This document shows, one piece after another, positions 39,052 through 48,014 of a stretch of DNA of 64,000 bases (the first letter of the stretch is position 1; each line of letters opens with the position of its first letter). The stretch is taken from contig NZ_QFOZ01000012.1 in the NCBI RefSeq assembly GCF_003241315.1, forward strand, positions 1 through 64,000, given 5' to 3'. The translations under genes and the position numbers were made by a program. The stretch is from Lawsonella clevelandensis (GTDB lineage: Bacteria > Actinomycetota > Actinomycetes > Mycobacteriales > Mycobacteriaceae). Below the pieces are notes generated by a model that made no database searches, was not told the origin of the DNA, and saw nothing but the letters and a program-made list of their open reading frames with translations.

Positions 39052-41039
39052 GTGAAAAACAAGTTTGTGTTGCCGGGTGCGGCTGCTTTTGCCGCGGCTG
39101 CACTGTCACTCTGCCTCGGCGGCGGAGTGGCACACGCACAAGAAGCTACAGATAATTCTGTTACTTCTGTGCACGTGCAAGCACCTCGGATCGTCGACAC
39201 CGTACGTGTCACCAATGACAGCCCAACCCCCGAAGCACCTGTTGACGGTGCTCTCGCATTTCTCGCTGAATCCATTAATCTCGTTGGACGCGACGTTCTC
39301 TCCCAAAAGGAGTACATGTCCCGCGGCCCCATTATCCGTGTTGTCGATGCACGTGGAGACATGGAAACCGAGAAAGAATCTCTCCTCGACCACAATCTAG
39401 ACGATGCCAGCACTCCAGATAAGGACGTTCCTCCTATTCTGATTGCTGGCAGTTTTGCTGTTCCGGCACTTGCTGTCCCCGGCTCCATTGCCGTCGGCGC
39501 CATCGGTGGCGGACTCGCTGGCCTCATTGGTGTTATCCCCGGTACCGCTGCCGGTATTGTGAGCGACACTGTTGCCCGTCACCTCACTGGTGGCGGACTT
39601 CCCGGTGCTGTCCTCGGTGGCATCACCGGTGGTATTAACGGTGGCATTGCTGCTGTTACCACCGCTGTTGGTGCACCGATCCTGGCAGGCATCGCTGCCG
39701 CTGCCGTCGGCGCTCTCCCCGCCGCCGGTGTTCTTGCCGCAGCTTCTGCTATTCCGGCAGTAAAGGTTGTTCAGTCCCGCTCTGAAACCATGCCGAAGGA
39801 ACTTCCTGCCCTCAAGATGCCGGAACTTCCCGAGACTATTGTTATTAAGCTCGGAAAACCGAACATCGCAAAGCCTGCTGCTCCTAAAGCACAGGACGTG
39901 AAGAGCGAAACTGGAAAGCCAGAAAACGGCAAGCAGACAGATCAGAAGAAGCAGGGCCAAGGCTCCAAGAGCGAAAGCAATAAGAAGAAGGATAACGACC
40001 GCACCGGCGACAAGCCGAAGGACGATTCCAACAAGCGCGAGAGCAACAAGAACGGCTCCGCTGCAAATGGAAACGGAGGCGCCCAAGACGTTAAGTCTTC
40101 CACCCAGCCTTCCACCATTACTGTTCAGCAGATTCTCGACAATCTGAAGAACGTTCCCCTTCCTGACCTCAGCACCATCGCTATCTCCAATGTTAAGAAT
40201 CTAAAGAACGTTCAGATTGCTGGAAAGACCCCTGAAGAAATCGTCTCCACGGTTATCTCTTCCCCCATTCCCGCATTGCTCGTCGGCCCGGCCATCGCCG
40301 TTCCCGGTGCAGTAGTTGGCGGAGTTGCCAGTGCCCTCGTTACCGGCGTCGTCTCCACTATCCTCAGTGGTGTTATCCCCGGTGCCATCAGTGGCGCACT
40401 GACCGGTGCTATCCCTACACTGTCATCGTGCTCCCCATTGTGCGTGACATGTTCTTGCTGCCTGTTATCGTTCCCGTCCTCATTGGTGTTCCGGTTGTTG
40501 TTATCGGTTCCTTTATCGTTGGTGGATTGCTTATCGGTCATCTTCTTCGCCATGGTCTCCTTGGTGCGATTATTGCCGGTCGCGTTCTTCGCCACGGTGT
40601 AGAAATCCTGAGTGCCCTGGCTCTCGCTCATGCACTTCGCCACGGTCTGGGAATCCTTGGTATCTTCGGTGCACTGCTACTGACTACCGGTGCTGTTCTA
40701 CCGATTCTTGGTACTCTCACCGTTGTCGTTTGCATTGTTCCGGTTTTTGGACTTCACCATGTGGTGCACTTCTTTACCCATCTCCCACTGTTGCTGCTTG
40801 TGCTACCAATTCAGTGGTTCTTCAAGTACTTGCCTGAAGGCCTAGACCTCGCAGGTGTTATCGTTCTCATCGTTGCTGCTTGTTTAGCTGCTGCAGGATT
40901 ATTCTTTGATGTTGACCCCTGCTCTGGAGCAGTCATAGGACTTGGCGGTGGCGGTGTATGCACCATTGTCGGTCTTAGCTTGCTTGCAGCCGGCATCATC
41001 TTCGGTATCGCTTCACCCTGGCGGCACCTCATCCCCTAA
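39052..41039 (+). pseudogene. Large exported hydrophobic protein of unknown function, one-base frameshift
   Basis: GTG 39052, after a GGAG box, opens with a clear signal peptide (KNKFVLPGAAAFAAAALSLC, cleavage after VAHA). The body has a Gly/Ala-rich hydrophobic block (about residues 135-245), then a Lys/Asp/Asn/Ser-rich linker. A second hydrophobic block resembles the first (VGPAIAVPGAVVGGVASALV, echoing an earlier VPALAVPGSIAVGAIGGGLA). At the CCC run (40413-40415) the frame breaks; one more C joins it to a 200-residue hydrophobic C-terminal part with three LRHG motifs and a DVDPCSG segment. The joined product is about 662 residues. I recognise no family. As given, the first frame runs out-of-register to 40602. 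Confidence 0.6.
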
Positions 41040-41469
41040 AAGATAAAAACCTCTAGCTGAGAAGTTTGTATGAAGCTATGGGAACGCTCCCATTCCTTTC
41101 AGATGTAAACCTCTGATGTGAACTTCTGTCCCACTATTCCTGCAAAACAGGAATAACGGACAATCCGCTAGTAAGTAAATACAAGTAATGCCCCTTCCTC
41201 GCGGAGGGGCATTACTGCTATATTGACGCACTACAGTAGCCGCTGCATGGTGTCGTTACATGGCCGCTACAGAGAGTGTCTGTTACAGGTCGCTACAGAG
41301 TGGCTGATACAGTGCTGCCTAGTGCCGTCCAGTGTTGTCTAGTGTGCTGCCATGCTCGGCACTAGTGCGTTGCCTCGCATAGGGAACACTATTCTGGGCT
41401 TTCATTTGGGTTCTCAGCCATTACCGTTTTAGGTAATAACAAATTACTGGTTTGCGGTTGCCTGCGGTT
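41040..41469. other. Intergenic region between convergent genes
   Basis: About 430 bp without a gene. It holds a strong stem-loop (41184-41216). After that come degenerate short repeats of the types CTACAGAG and GCCTAGTG (about 41220-41370). Confidence 0.55.
41184..41216. terminator. Stem-loop between convergent genes
   Basis: An 11-bp perfect stem, AGTAATGCCCC pairing GGGGCATTACT, with an 11-nt loop. No strong T-run on either side. It probably terminates or protects transcripts from the convergent genes. Confidence 0.6.
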
Positions 41470-42000
41470 TTAACGCTGCTTGCTCAGGTTAAGAATGCCG
41501 GCTTCCTCCAAATTGGAGGCAATACGCAGTGGACTTACCCCAATATCCCCCCACGTCACAATCTCAAGCGTATCCCGCTGACGATCCTCCATAGTGGGCA
41601 ATGGGAGAGGAAGAGACTTCACTTCCTCATACTGGTGGCGCAATTCCGTCCAATCCCCCGCCCGGGCAATATCAAAAGTCAGCATGGGTGAATGCTGAAT
41701 AATGCCGGAAGGACGATCAATGCGGAAACCGTGCACAGAATAAAGAGGATAAATGTGGTCACGGAAAGTGCGGCGAACATGCAGGTGCGTATCCGTAATA
41801 ATAAGGCGCGGACGCCGAATAATGCCGGCAATGCCATAGCAGAGTGTAATAACGCCGGCGATGAAGAGAAGAATCTTGGCAGTAATGCCAACAGAGATAC
41901 CGAAAGTGATACCTAGGAAAACAATGCCGAAAATGGTGTTGATAATACGCCAGGCGATATTAGGGGACCAGGCGTAACGGACAGAACCATCAAACGACAT
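41470..42000 (-). CDS. PH-domain membrane protein (Rv0010c-like)
   Basis: A 176-residue protein beginning MSFDGSVRYAWSP (ATG at 42000). Two membrane helices (about 15-60, including IVFLGITFGISVGI) are followed by a cytoplasmic bacterial PH-like domain with RPRLIITDTHLHVRRTF and YPLYSVHGFRID. This corresponds to the membrane protein before crgA in mycobacteria. Its function is unknown. The start overlaps no gene; DnaA boxes lie within 45 bp upstream, so its promoter may be DnaA-sensitive. Confidence 0.85.
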   Translation of the reverse strand: MSFDGSVRYAWSPNIAWRIINTIFGIVFLGITFGISVGITAKILLFIAGVITLCYGIAGIIRRPRLIITDTHLHVRRTFRDHIYPLYSVHGFRIDRPSGIIQHSPMLTFDIARAGDWTELRHQYEEVKSLPLPLPTMEDRQRDTLEIVTWGDIGVSPLRIASNLEEAGILNLSKQR

Positions 42001-42020
42001 AGGGTATTTTCTCCATAAAG

Positions 42021-42182
42021 TTATCCACAAGATTATCCACAGTGTGGATGAATTACATGTTTGTTATTATTAACGTACTTTTTAACAAGTGTTTTACGTG
42101 CAAGCATAGTACAAACTTAGCTAAAAATAAGATTCGTAAGAATAGCAAAATTACTATCCACAGGCTGTGGATATGTGGATAA
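42021..42182. promoter_or_regulatory. DnaA-box cluster about 15 kb from oriC
   Basis: Perfect boxes at 42021-42029 and 42033-42041 (both TTATCCACA, 12 bp apart, same orientation) and at 42174-42182 (TGTGGATAA). One-mismatch boxes are at 42154-42162 and 42166-42174. Spacing resembles DnaA-titration or regulatory clusters. Confidence 0.7.
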
Positions 42183-42210
42183 TACGGATGTTCCCATATA
42201 AAGGATAAAG

Positions 42211-42255
42211 AAAATCCCCATTGCCCACACTGTAATCAGTGTAAACATTGGGGAT
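42211..42255 (-). terminator. Rho-independent terminator after crgA
   Basis: On the minus strand a long hairpin (arms starting ATCCCCA and ending TGGGGAT, a stem of about 19 bp with a few wobble pairs) is followed by TTTTCTTT. It lies 80 bases past the crgA stop. Confidence 0.8.
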
Positions 42256-42335
42256 CTCCCAGTATGCAATTTAATTACTAAAAGCCTTCAAGTATGCACT
42301 TAATGAGGTTAGTACTCAGTGCTACCTATACGCAG

Positions 42336-42599
42336 CTACCGCCATCGCAATGTCATCAGCAGGCCAATAATCATAAGGCCAAAAGCAATGAGGTAATTCC
42401 AGGCGCCCAAGTCATCCACAAACGGGATCACACCACGGCCGGCTACTAGGTAGTACATAATGATCCAGGCAAGGCCAAGAACCAGGCACACGCCCATAAT
42501 GGTAAGCCACACGACTGGGGTCTTTGTCTGCTTTACCTTAACAGGAGTACGGGTCACACCCTCAGAAAGATCCGTCTTCGTCACTTTTGACTTAGGCAT
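42336..42599 (-). CDS. crgA: Cell division protein CrgA
   Basis: An 87-residue membrane protein. A basic cytoplasmic N-terminus (MPKSKV..., KVKQTKTPVVW) is followed by two membrane helices (about 31-51 and 67-83) separated by a short external loop, ending in LRWR. CrgA is an actinobacterial divisome protein that interacts with FtsZ, FtsQ and PBPs. Its position before the kinase/pbpA operon is conserved. The ATG at 42599 has an AGGAC box at a proper distance. Confidence 0.94.
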   Translation of the reverse strand: MPKSKVTKTDLSEGVTRTPVKVKQTKTPVVWLTIMGVCLVLGLAWIIMYYLVAGRGVIPFVDDLGAWNYLIAFGLMIIGLLMTLRWR

Positions 42600-42716
42600 A
42601 ATGTCCTCTCACTACCACCGCACGTTACGATGATCACCTCATCAATCTACCAACGCACAGCTAAAACGGCACATTTCGCTTATACAACTATACAGGTAAC
42701 CCCGTAAACTAGCACC

Positions 42717-44034
42717 ATGACCACTGAGCCGCCTTCCTCACCTTCCCCGCAATCTGAACAACCACGTGAACAACCAAGTGAACAGCCAAGTATTGTCAGC
42801 ACCGACCCCGCCGACAATAACGCCATGCACCCCGACGTCAACGCCAACCCGGGGTTCTGGCAACTCCTCCTGCTGGGCTTCCAACACGTCCTCGCCTGCT
42901 ACGCCGGCGCCGTCGCCGTCCCCCTCTTCGTGGGATACGCGCTGGTCCAAGCCGGAAAAATGGACCCCAGCTACATTCCGCACCTCATCACCGCAGACCT
43001 CTTGGTCGCCGGCATCGCCACCATCGTCCAATCTATTGGCGTGTGGCGCTTCGGTGTACGCCTCCCCCTCATTCAAGGCTGCACCTTCTCCGCCGCCATC
43101 CCCATGGTCACCATCGGCAGCCAATACGGCCTGGCCGCAGTCTACGGTTCAGTAATCTGCTCCGGCATTTTCATCATTCTTTTCGCCCCGCTCTTCTCCC
43201 GCCTCCTCCGCTTCTTCCCACCCCTGGTGACGGGTACTGTCCTCCTTATTATTGGGTTGACGCTCATGCCATCGCCATGGGTGTGCTGCTGCTCATTCTC
43301 CTCATTGAGCGCTTCGGGCCCGGCTGGCTCGCCCGCATCTCCGTCCTCGTCGGCATGGTTGTTGGGTTCCTGGTCTGTATCCCCCTCGGCATGGTGAACT
43401 TCGACGGTATCCACCACGCCAACTGGGTACGCCCATCACCAAACGCCGTATCGCCGACGCCCTCCGCGCCGACGGCTTCGCCACCGTCCTCGGCGGCTGC
43501 ATGAACACCTTCCAATACACCGCCTTCGCCCAAAACATTGGCGTCCTCTCCATCACCGGCGTGAAAAGCCGCTACGTTACCGCCTCCGCCGGCGGCATCC
43601 TCATTGTGCTGGGGCTCCTCCCCAAAGCAGCGGAAGTGATCGCCGCCATCCCCGCCCCCGTCCTGGGTGGCGCCGGCATTGCCCTCTTCGGCACTGTGGC
43701 CGCCAGCGGTGTGCGCACCCTCTCCAAGGTGACCTTTACCAACACAAACATTTGGGTAGTGGCCGTCCCCACCGCGTTGGCACTACTCCCGGCCGTCTGC
43801 CCCAACCTGTTCTCCACCATGCCGGCCTCGCTGCAAACCTTCCTCTCCTCCGGCATCTGCATTGGTGCCGTAGCCGCCATTATCCTCAACCTGCTGTTTA
43901 ATACTGGCCGCAACGCCCCCACCGAGCAGGCCGGGAAACCCGCCGCCCACGACGCACCCCGCGGCGGTGAATTCGGTGTCGATGACGCCGACGATGACGG
44001 CAAAGGCGACGAACCCGAACTCCCCGACGAGTGA
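42717..44034 (+). pseudogene. NCS2-family nucleobase (xanthine/uracil) permease, degraded by two internal deletions
   Basis: The N-terminal part (WQLLLLGFQHVLACYAGAVA, IPHLITADLLVAGIATIVQS) and the C-terminal part (NTFQYTAFAQNIGVLSITGV, LGGAGIALFGTVAASG) are classic NCS2 proton/cation symporter sequence. The frame changes twice. After GLTLMP (about 43270) a second frame continues with MGVLLLILLIERFGPGW. After IHHANW (about 43430) a third continues LGTPITKRRIADALRADG. At each junction family members have further residues (roughly 20 and 45), so sequence is missing as well as shifted. The gene cannot give a full transporter. The acidic C-tail (DDADDDGKGDEPELPDE) is intact. Confidence 0.8.
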
Positions 44035-44138
44035 CAGGGGGCGTGGCCAAATATACTGACCACGTACGCGACTACGCCCTCGACGAGTAACAGGTAAATA
44101 AAAGCAATAGGCCAATGAAAGTAACAGACAAATAAAAC

Positions 44139-44173
44139 TGTGGGTGGGCTGCTTCATGAGCAGCCCACCCACA
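44139..44173 (-). terminator. Terminator downstream of the Lys-tailed exported protein
   Basis: A perfect 14-bp hairpin (TGTGGGTGGGCTGC and its complement, 7-nt loop) that is followed on the minus strand by GTTTTATTTG. It also lies after the plus-strand permease remnant, so it may work in both directions. Confidence 0.8.
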
Positions 44174-44215
44174 ATAGTTAACGGTGCCTCTAGCACTTAT
44201 AGTGCGTGATGAGGT

Positions 44216-45244
44216 TTACTTTTTGGCTTTATCGTCCGACTTAGCGTCGGTCTTGTTCTTCTTTTTCTTCTTACCAGCGTAGATACCGTAGCCGATACCG
44301 CCCGCAGCAGCGAGAACAATAATCACAATAAGAGCAATACCCCAGCCGGGCATACCATTCTTCACAGAATCCTCGTCCGCATAAATGTCAGTATCGACGC
44401 GGCGGAGACCATTCTCATCGGTCTTCATAGCAGACGTAGAGTCCCGCTTACCCTTCTTATGGTGAGATTTCTTCTCTGACGCTTTCGCGCCTTTCTTACC
44501 CTTGGCAGCCATCATGGCATCGTGTGCGGATCCCGTGGCTTTCACAGTGGCCAGTGTGAAAGCCAGTGGGCCACCATTCTTCGCCACAGCAAGACAATTC
44601 ATGGGGAATGTCTTATTCCCCACTATGGGGTGATGCACATGGTTTTCCATAGTGATCCAGTTTTCGGGGTTATTCTTCTGCCCCGCAGCACCCTCAATAG
44701 CCTGATGGATAGTGGGTAGCTCACCCGGCTCCGTAGCTCGCAAGGTTACCGAGAAAATGGGTGGGGACCACACAGTATCCTTACCGTTTACCGCAACATC
44801 CATATTGGAGAGGATAAGACGGTTACCCCCCACGAGGCTCAAATTCGGCTTCGTGGTAAGAGCCTGACCAGGGGCAATAATTCTGGCGGTAACGAAAGCA
44901 GAGGGATCGTTAAGGGCAAAACGAACCACAATGTTTTTCATAGCGATAACATCCGCACCCTGCTGTTTACCAAGAATAGTGTCGGGGCGGTAATCGACGG
45001 TGATGGTGAACTCGTCACCCACCTTCACATTATCGGGGGTGACGATTTTAATATGGTCAGCATCGCGCACCATGTCCGCTTTAAAGTTCAAGGGAACACC
45101 ATTAGAGTGGCAATTTTGGGCGATAGGCTTGTGGATCTCAGCAGCCTCCGCACTGGCTACAGTAAGCGGAGCGCACGCACAAACCATACCCGCAGCAGCG
45201 CTAAAAGCGACGATTCGCCTAAAAAGCGAAGTGTGAATGTTCAT
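44216..45244 (-). CDS. Exported, C-terminally anchored protein of unknown function
   Basis: A 342-residue protein from ATG 45244, which has an AGGA box five bases upstream. The signal peptide spans about residues 1-35 (RRIVAFSAAAGMVCACAPLT, cleavage near AEA). The exported part (about 36-240) has beta-rich segments such as DEFTITVDYRPDTILGK. It then has a Lys/Ser/His-rich linker, one membrane helix (GWGIALIVIIVLAAAGGIGY, about 300-320) and a cytoplasmic tail of mostly Lys and Asp. I do not recognise a named family; the plan resembles lipid- or protein-binding envelope proteins of Corynebacteriales. It has its own terminator. Confidence 0.75.
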   Translation of the reverse strand: MNIHTSLFRRIVAFSAAAGMVCACAPLTVASAEAAEIHKPIAQNCHSNGVPLNFKADMVRDADHIKIVTPDNVKVGDEFTITVDYRPDTILGKQQGADVIAMKNIVVRFALNDPSAFVTARIIAPGQALTTKPNLSLVGGNRLILSNMDVAVNGKDTVWSPPIFSVTLRATEPGELPTIHQAIEGAAGQKNNPENWITMENHVHHPIVGNKTFPMNCLAVAKNGGPLAFTLATVKATGSAHDAMMAAKGKKGAKASEKKSHHKKGKRDSTSAMKTDENGLRRVDTDIYADEDSVKNGMPGWGIALIVIIVLAAAGGIGYGIYAGKKKKKNKTDAKSDDKAKK

Positions 45245-45410
45245 AGTCCTAGATATTAACACCGGATGTCATAGGTCCTCACCTTGGGTAACAAGTATGG
45301 CCACCACCCCACAGACCACTCCGTAAACAATGCTTTAGCTGCGCCTATAGCCATTATCACGGGTAATTGCTACCCGCCCAAGGAAACTCGGTGAAACGAT
45401 ACAGAAACGT

Positions 45411-46495
45411 CTACACCCACAAGCGGCTAGCAGGAACCCCCAAATCCACCGTCGCACTCTCAGAAACAGCCGCGCCTGCCCCAGCAGTTAACTCCAACAA
45501 TTGCGCCGCCCAATAAATATCGTGCAAGGCAATACCCAAATTGTGGCACACAATCCGCTGCGCAGAGGACGTCCGGCCGGCATGCTCACCGCGCACCACC
45601 GCCGCAACCTCCACCGGGTCCGCAATAGTGCGGCTACCCGGCCACGCCTTAATGCCCTCCACGTCATCAACGAATACGAGGTCGAAGGCGGAATTAATGC
45701 TATTGAAGCCCACCTTAAAAATAGGAATAACAGTAGTACCCGGCGCGAACCACTCCGGCTGGCACTGATCACCGTCAAAATGGCTGGCGGCGCTCAACAC
45801 AATATCCTTCTCCCCCACTAGCTGGCGCATATCGGTAACACCACATTGGGGAAGCCGGTGAAACGCTCTGCGAAGCGTTCATGCTGGTCCTTATACTGCA
45901 GCACCGTCACCTCATAGAAGCGCTCCGGGTGAGCAGACGCCATAATATGCAGGAAGGTGACGGCTGTGTTCCCCAACCCCACTATGCCGATACGCTGCAT
46001 ATCCGCATAGTTGCTATCTGCAGAGCTGCCGTCCGTGGGGCTGCCGTTGGAGGAGCTGCCGTCCGTGGGGCGAGCATTGGTGACAGCGTGAGCATTGGTG
46101 GTGGGGTGCGTATTGGCGAAGGTGAGAGCACTATGGGCCGCCACCGCACCCGTCCGCCAGGCAGTAATCCACGTACCATCCACCAACGCCAGCAACTCCC
46201 CCGTCGCCAGATCCGTTACCGTAATCTCCGCCGCCACAGAAGGACTCCGCTGCGGAAACCCATCCACCAGCTTCGTTCCCGCAATACCCAAGTGGGGAAC
46301 AATAGCCGGCATCACATCGTAAAACCCCGTGCCGGGACAGCCCAACAGACGCTCATCCAGATCAACCTCAGTTTTCGCGGGAAGGATAGCCTCCTGCTTG
46401 TGGGTCAGAGCGTCCTCCACCCACTCCACCATGGTGGCGGCCTCCAGATGGTTACGGGCGAAAGAATCAATAGTGTTGAAGCTGAGAATGCGCAT
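45411..46495 (-). pseudogene. Ornithine cyclodeaminase/mu-crystallin family protein, one-base frameshift
   Basis: Two minus-strand frames make one family member of about 361 residues. The first (ATG 46495) has the substrate domain (VPHLGIAGTKLVDGFP, VDGTWITAWRTGAVAA) and the start of the NAD(P)-binding fold (RIGIVGLGNTAVTF). It ends six codons past the break at about 45833. The other frame goes on DMRQLVGEKDIVLSAASHFD through VEVAAVVRGEHAGRTSS. One added G (CCGGAT) joins them. A Thr/Asn/Ser/Asp-rich insert of about 35 residues precedes the Rossmann motif. Substrate is not predictable (ornithine, alanine or imine reduction). It starts only a few bases from the pepC start region. Confidence 0.8.
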
Positions 46496-46501
46496 AACCC
46501 A

Positions 46502-47938
46502 GTGTTACACAGGCTGACATCACCACGCAGCCCGCAAGCCAGAACTCCGCGCAGCCCGAAAGCCAGAACCTCACTCAGCCCGCAAGCCAGAACCATCTCC
46601 GCCGACAACCTGGCCAGCTACCAGGACGCTTTCGCCGCCAGCCCCATTAACCGGCTGATGCAGAATGCCGTCACCGAATCCCCCATCACCAAGGTCGCGA
46701 TGGACCGCAGTATCGCCGTCGGCATCGACAAGACCGTTAGCCACCGCCTGGACGACTGGAAAGTCACCAACCAGAAGAAATCCGGCCGCTGCTGGCTCTT
46801 CTCCGGCCTCAACTCCCTGCGCTACGCCGCCGCCAAACAACTGAACGTCCAGGACTTTGAATTCTCCCAAAACTGGATGCTGTTCTGGGACAAGCTGGAA
46901 AAATCCAACTACTTCCTAGAATCCATGATCGACCTGGCCGACGCTGACGCCGACGACCGCACCGTCCACCACCTGCTCTCCGACCCCATCGGTGACGGCG
47001 GCCAGTGGAACATGTTTGTTGCCCTGGTGAAGAAGTACGGTGTGGTGCCGAAGAGCGCCATGCCGGAAACGGAATCCTCCAGCTGCACCGCCTCCCTCAA
47101 CGAGGCTCTGCAAACCCTCCTCCGCCAAGGCGCCCACGATCTGCGCGCTCTCATTGCTGCCGAGGGTGGTAAGGCTGCCGCCGACCCGCAGAAGGTTGAC
47201 GCCGCCAAGCAGGATATCCTCAGCAACATTTACCGCGTTCTCGCCATTCACCTGGGCACCCCACCCACCGACTTCGAATGGGAATGGCAGGATAAAGACA
47301 AGAACTTCACCCGCGCCGGGCGCATGACCCCCCTCGAGTTCGCCGAAAAGTACATCACTGTGGAACTGGACGACTATGTGTGCGTCGTCAACGACCCACG
47401 CCCCACCAGCGAATACGGTAAAACCTACACGGTGGATCGCCTGGGCAACGTGGTGGGCGGCACCCCCGTCACCTACCTGAACGCCCCCATTGACGTGTTG
47501 AAGACAGCCGTCAAGGAAACCATTGTGGACGGTGACCCCGTCTGGTTCGGCTGCGACACGAATAAGCAGTCCAGCCGCGACCTCGGCATTTGGGACGCCC
47601 ACCTATACGACTATGAGGGCGCCTACAGCCTGGACCTCACCCTGGATAAGGCCAACCGCCTGATCTACGGCGACAGCCTGATGACCCACGCCATGGTGTT
47701 CGTGGGTGTTGATGTGGACGATGACGGCAACGCCCGCCGCTTCCGCGTGGAAAACAGCTGGGGCGAAGACATTGCCGACAAGGGCTTCTTCACCATGAAC
47801 TCCACCTGGTTCGACGAGTACGTGTTCGAAATCGCTATCCACAAGGACCGTCTGCCCGCCGACCTGCGCGCCGTCGTGGACGCCCACGAGGAACCCATCG
47901 TGCTGCCCGCCTGGGATCCCATGGGAGCCTTGGCCTAA
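46502..47938 (+). CDS. pepC: Aminopeptidase C / bleomycin hydrolase (PepC, peptidase C1B)
   Basis: A cytoplasmic cysteine aminopeptidase. The catalytic Cys is in KSGRCWLFSG, the His in LMTHAMVFVGVD, and the Asn in RVENSWGE. Family-typical segments FSQNWMLFWDKLEKSNYFLE and GDGGQWNM are present. The core starts near 46595 (ADNLASYQDAFAASPINRL). Upstream are three imperfect 24-bp direct repeats with no ATG in frame. I give the GTG at 46502 as the most upstream plausible start; the true one is unclear. The gene is divergent from the cyclodeaminase-like gene with almost no space for promoters. Degenerate repeats follow the stop. Confidence 0.9.
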   Translation: MLHRLTSPRSPQARTPRSPKARTSLSPQARTISADNLASYQDAFAASPINRLMQNAVTESPITKVAMDRSIAVGIDKTVSHRLDDWKVTNQKKSGRCWLFSGLNSLRYAAAKQLNVQDFEFSQNWMLFWDKLEKSNYFLESMIDLADADADDRTVHHLLSDPIGDGGQWNMFVALVKKYGVVPKSAMPETESSSCTASLNEALQTLLRQGAHDLRALIAAEGGKAAADPQKVDAAKQDILSNIYRVLAIHLGTPPTDFEWEWQDKDKNFTRAGRMTPLEFAEKYITVELDDYVCVVNDPRPTSEYGKTYTVDRLGNVVGGTPVTYLNAPIDVLKTAVKETIVDGDPVWFGCDTNKQSSRDLGIWDAHLYDYEGAYSLDLTLDKANRLIYGDSLMTHAMVFVGVDVDDDGNARRFRVENSWGEDIADKGFFTMNSTWFDEYVFEIAIHKDRLPADLRAVVDAHEEPIVLPAWDPMGALA

Positions 47939-48014
47939 GCTAAAGCACTGAAAAGGTGCTAAGGCGCTAGGGTGCTAAGGCACTGAAGCACTAAGGCACT
48001 GAGGCTGCCGACTG
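47939..48014. repeat. Degenerate short tandem repeats after pepC
   Basis: Seventy-six bases made almost only of variants of GCACTRAGG and GTGCTAAGG units. They fill the whole gap between the convergent pepC and PASTA-kinase genes. No hairpin terminator is evident. Confidence 0.6.

Larger units (their letters stand above)
42001..42335. other. Intergenic region between the PH-domain gene and crgA with DnaA boxes
   Basis: 335 bp without a gene, very AT-rich. It holds three perfect DnaA boxes and the crgA terminator. Confidence 0.75.

Noticed and set aside
45881..46501. Long plus-strand upstream extension of the pepC frame
   Set aside because: It is antisense to the cyclodeaminase-like gene and its Arg/His-rich sequence is unlike PepC; only the part after about 46502 is credible.
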